A stretch of 40,118 bases of DNA, from NCBI GenBank assembly GCA_015478655.1, contig JADMIJ010000035.1, forward strand, positions 1-40,118. Reading direction: 5' to 3'. How positions within the stretch are numbered: the first letter of the stretch is position 1; each line of letters begins with the position of its first letter. The translations under genes were made by a program, and so were the position numbers. Below are positions 40,072 to 40,118 of this stretch, piece by piece. Under the pieces are notes generated by a model, which was not told where the DNA came from, ran no database searches, and saw nothing but the letters and a program-made list of their open reading frames with translations. This DNA is from Acidimicrobiales bacterium. GTDB taxonomy: Bacteria > Actinomycetota > Acidimicrobiia > Acidimicrobiales > RAAP-2.

Positions 40072-40118
40072 TTTGCCAGCGACATGGGACCAGCTGACCG
40101 CTGGTTTTGCCAGTGACA
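40072..40118. repeat. 13-bp direct repeats flanking a hairpin with T-run
   Basis: TTTGCCAGCGACA (40072-40084) and TTTGCCAGTGACA (40106-40118), one mismatch, 34 bp apart start to start. Between them ACCAGC/GCTGGT (40089-40094, 40100-40105) forms a stem followed by TTTG, terminator-like on the plus strand. The second copy ends exactly at the window edge, so further repeats may follow. Confidence 0.4.

Larger units (their letters stand above)
39680..40118. other. Non-coding block rich in perfect hairpins
   Basis: Upstream of the replication-relaxation gene. It contains an 11-bp inverted repeat at 39793-39823, a 10-bp stem at 39824-39846, an 8-bp near-palindrome at 39852-39867, a 6-bp stem at 39902-39917, a 7-bp stem at 40029-40047 and a 6-bp stem at 40089-40105. 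No open frame here has a plausible start or composition. An origin of replication, transfer origin or strong regulatory leader are the options; the sequence does not decide between them. Confidence 0.5.

Noticed and set aside
1..40118. CRISPR arrays or insertion sequences
   Set aside because: No regularly spaced repeats, no transposase gene, and no paired terminal inverted repeats were found.

Overview
The window looks like chromosome from a high-GC actinobacterium, most plausibly an Acidimicrobiia-type lineage; this is inferred from gene content, not from a marker gene. Pointers are the MurT/GatD pair (lipid II amidation, a Gram-positive wall trait), an F420-type LLM oxidoreductase, several TetR, VOC and enoyl-CoA hydratase genes, and many genes whose start codon lies 6-7 nt after a TAnnnT -10 hexamer, as expected for leaderless mRNAs. 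The left ~9.6 kb reads less GC-rich than the rest and carries more accessory genes.

Layout. 0.1-10.4 kb: accessory genes. These are an ABM-like protein, a streptomycin-kinase-like APH, a large membrane protein, an alpha/beta hydrolase-adenylate cyclase fusion, a LapA-like protein, a methyltransferase broken by a 7-bp tandem duplication, a heme-oxygenase-like diiron oxidase (HDO), an HTH protein, a Pcm-type methyltransferase, a GYD protein, and a chloramphenicol-phosphotransferase-like kinase that probably lost its C-terminus to a frameshift. 10.5-16.3 kb: a rightward run of metabolic genes (Zn alcohol dehydrogenase, CrtC-like lipocalin-type protein, thioesterase, peroxiredoxin, nitroreductase, LLM oxidoreductase, unknown). 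16.3-21.8 kb: TetR-MFS operon with a 16-bp palindromic operator, a small Cys protein, enoyl-CoA hydratase, YqgE, GNAT and LysR genes. 22.0-25.6 kb: overlapping operon HAD-PlsC, MurT, GatD.

25.7-32.7 kb is the most interesting part. Four leftward genes are joined by 4-nt stop/start overlaps: a fatty acyl-CoA reductase fused to a HAD-IB phosphatase, a zinc alcohol dehydrogenase, a LarA (nickel-pincer racemase) homologue, and an acyltransferase. A divergent TetR gene shares with them a 23-bp intergenic region containing the perfect palindrome TACCATATGGTA. I infer a dedicated lipid-modification pathway: acyl group to fatty alcohol, a 2-hydroxyacid-type epimerisation, and acyl transfer. The product is unknown.

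32.7-36.0 kb: a membrane protein, a two-domain VOC protein and an amidase. 36.0 kb to the end: tRNA-Val(CAC), followed at once by an integrated element. The element carries a large serine recombinase whose last ~14 codons are antisense to the tRNA, a possible small protein, a replication-relaxation family protein, and a hairpin-rich non-coding block that may be a replication or transfer origin. The far end of the element lies outside the window.
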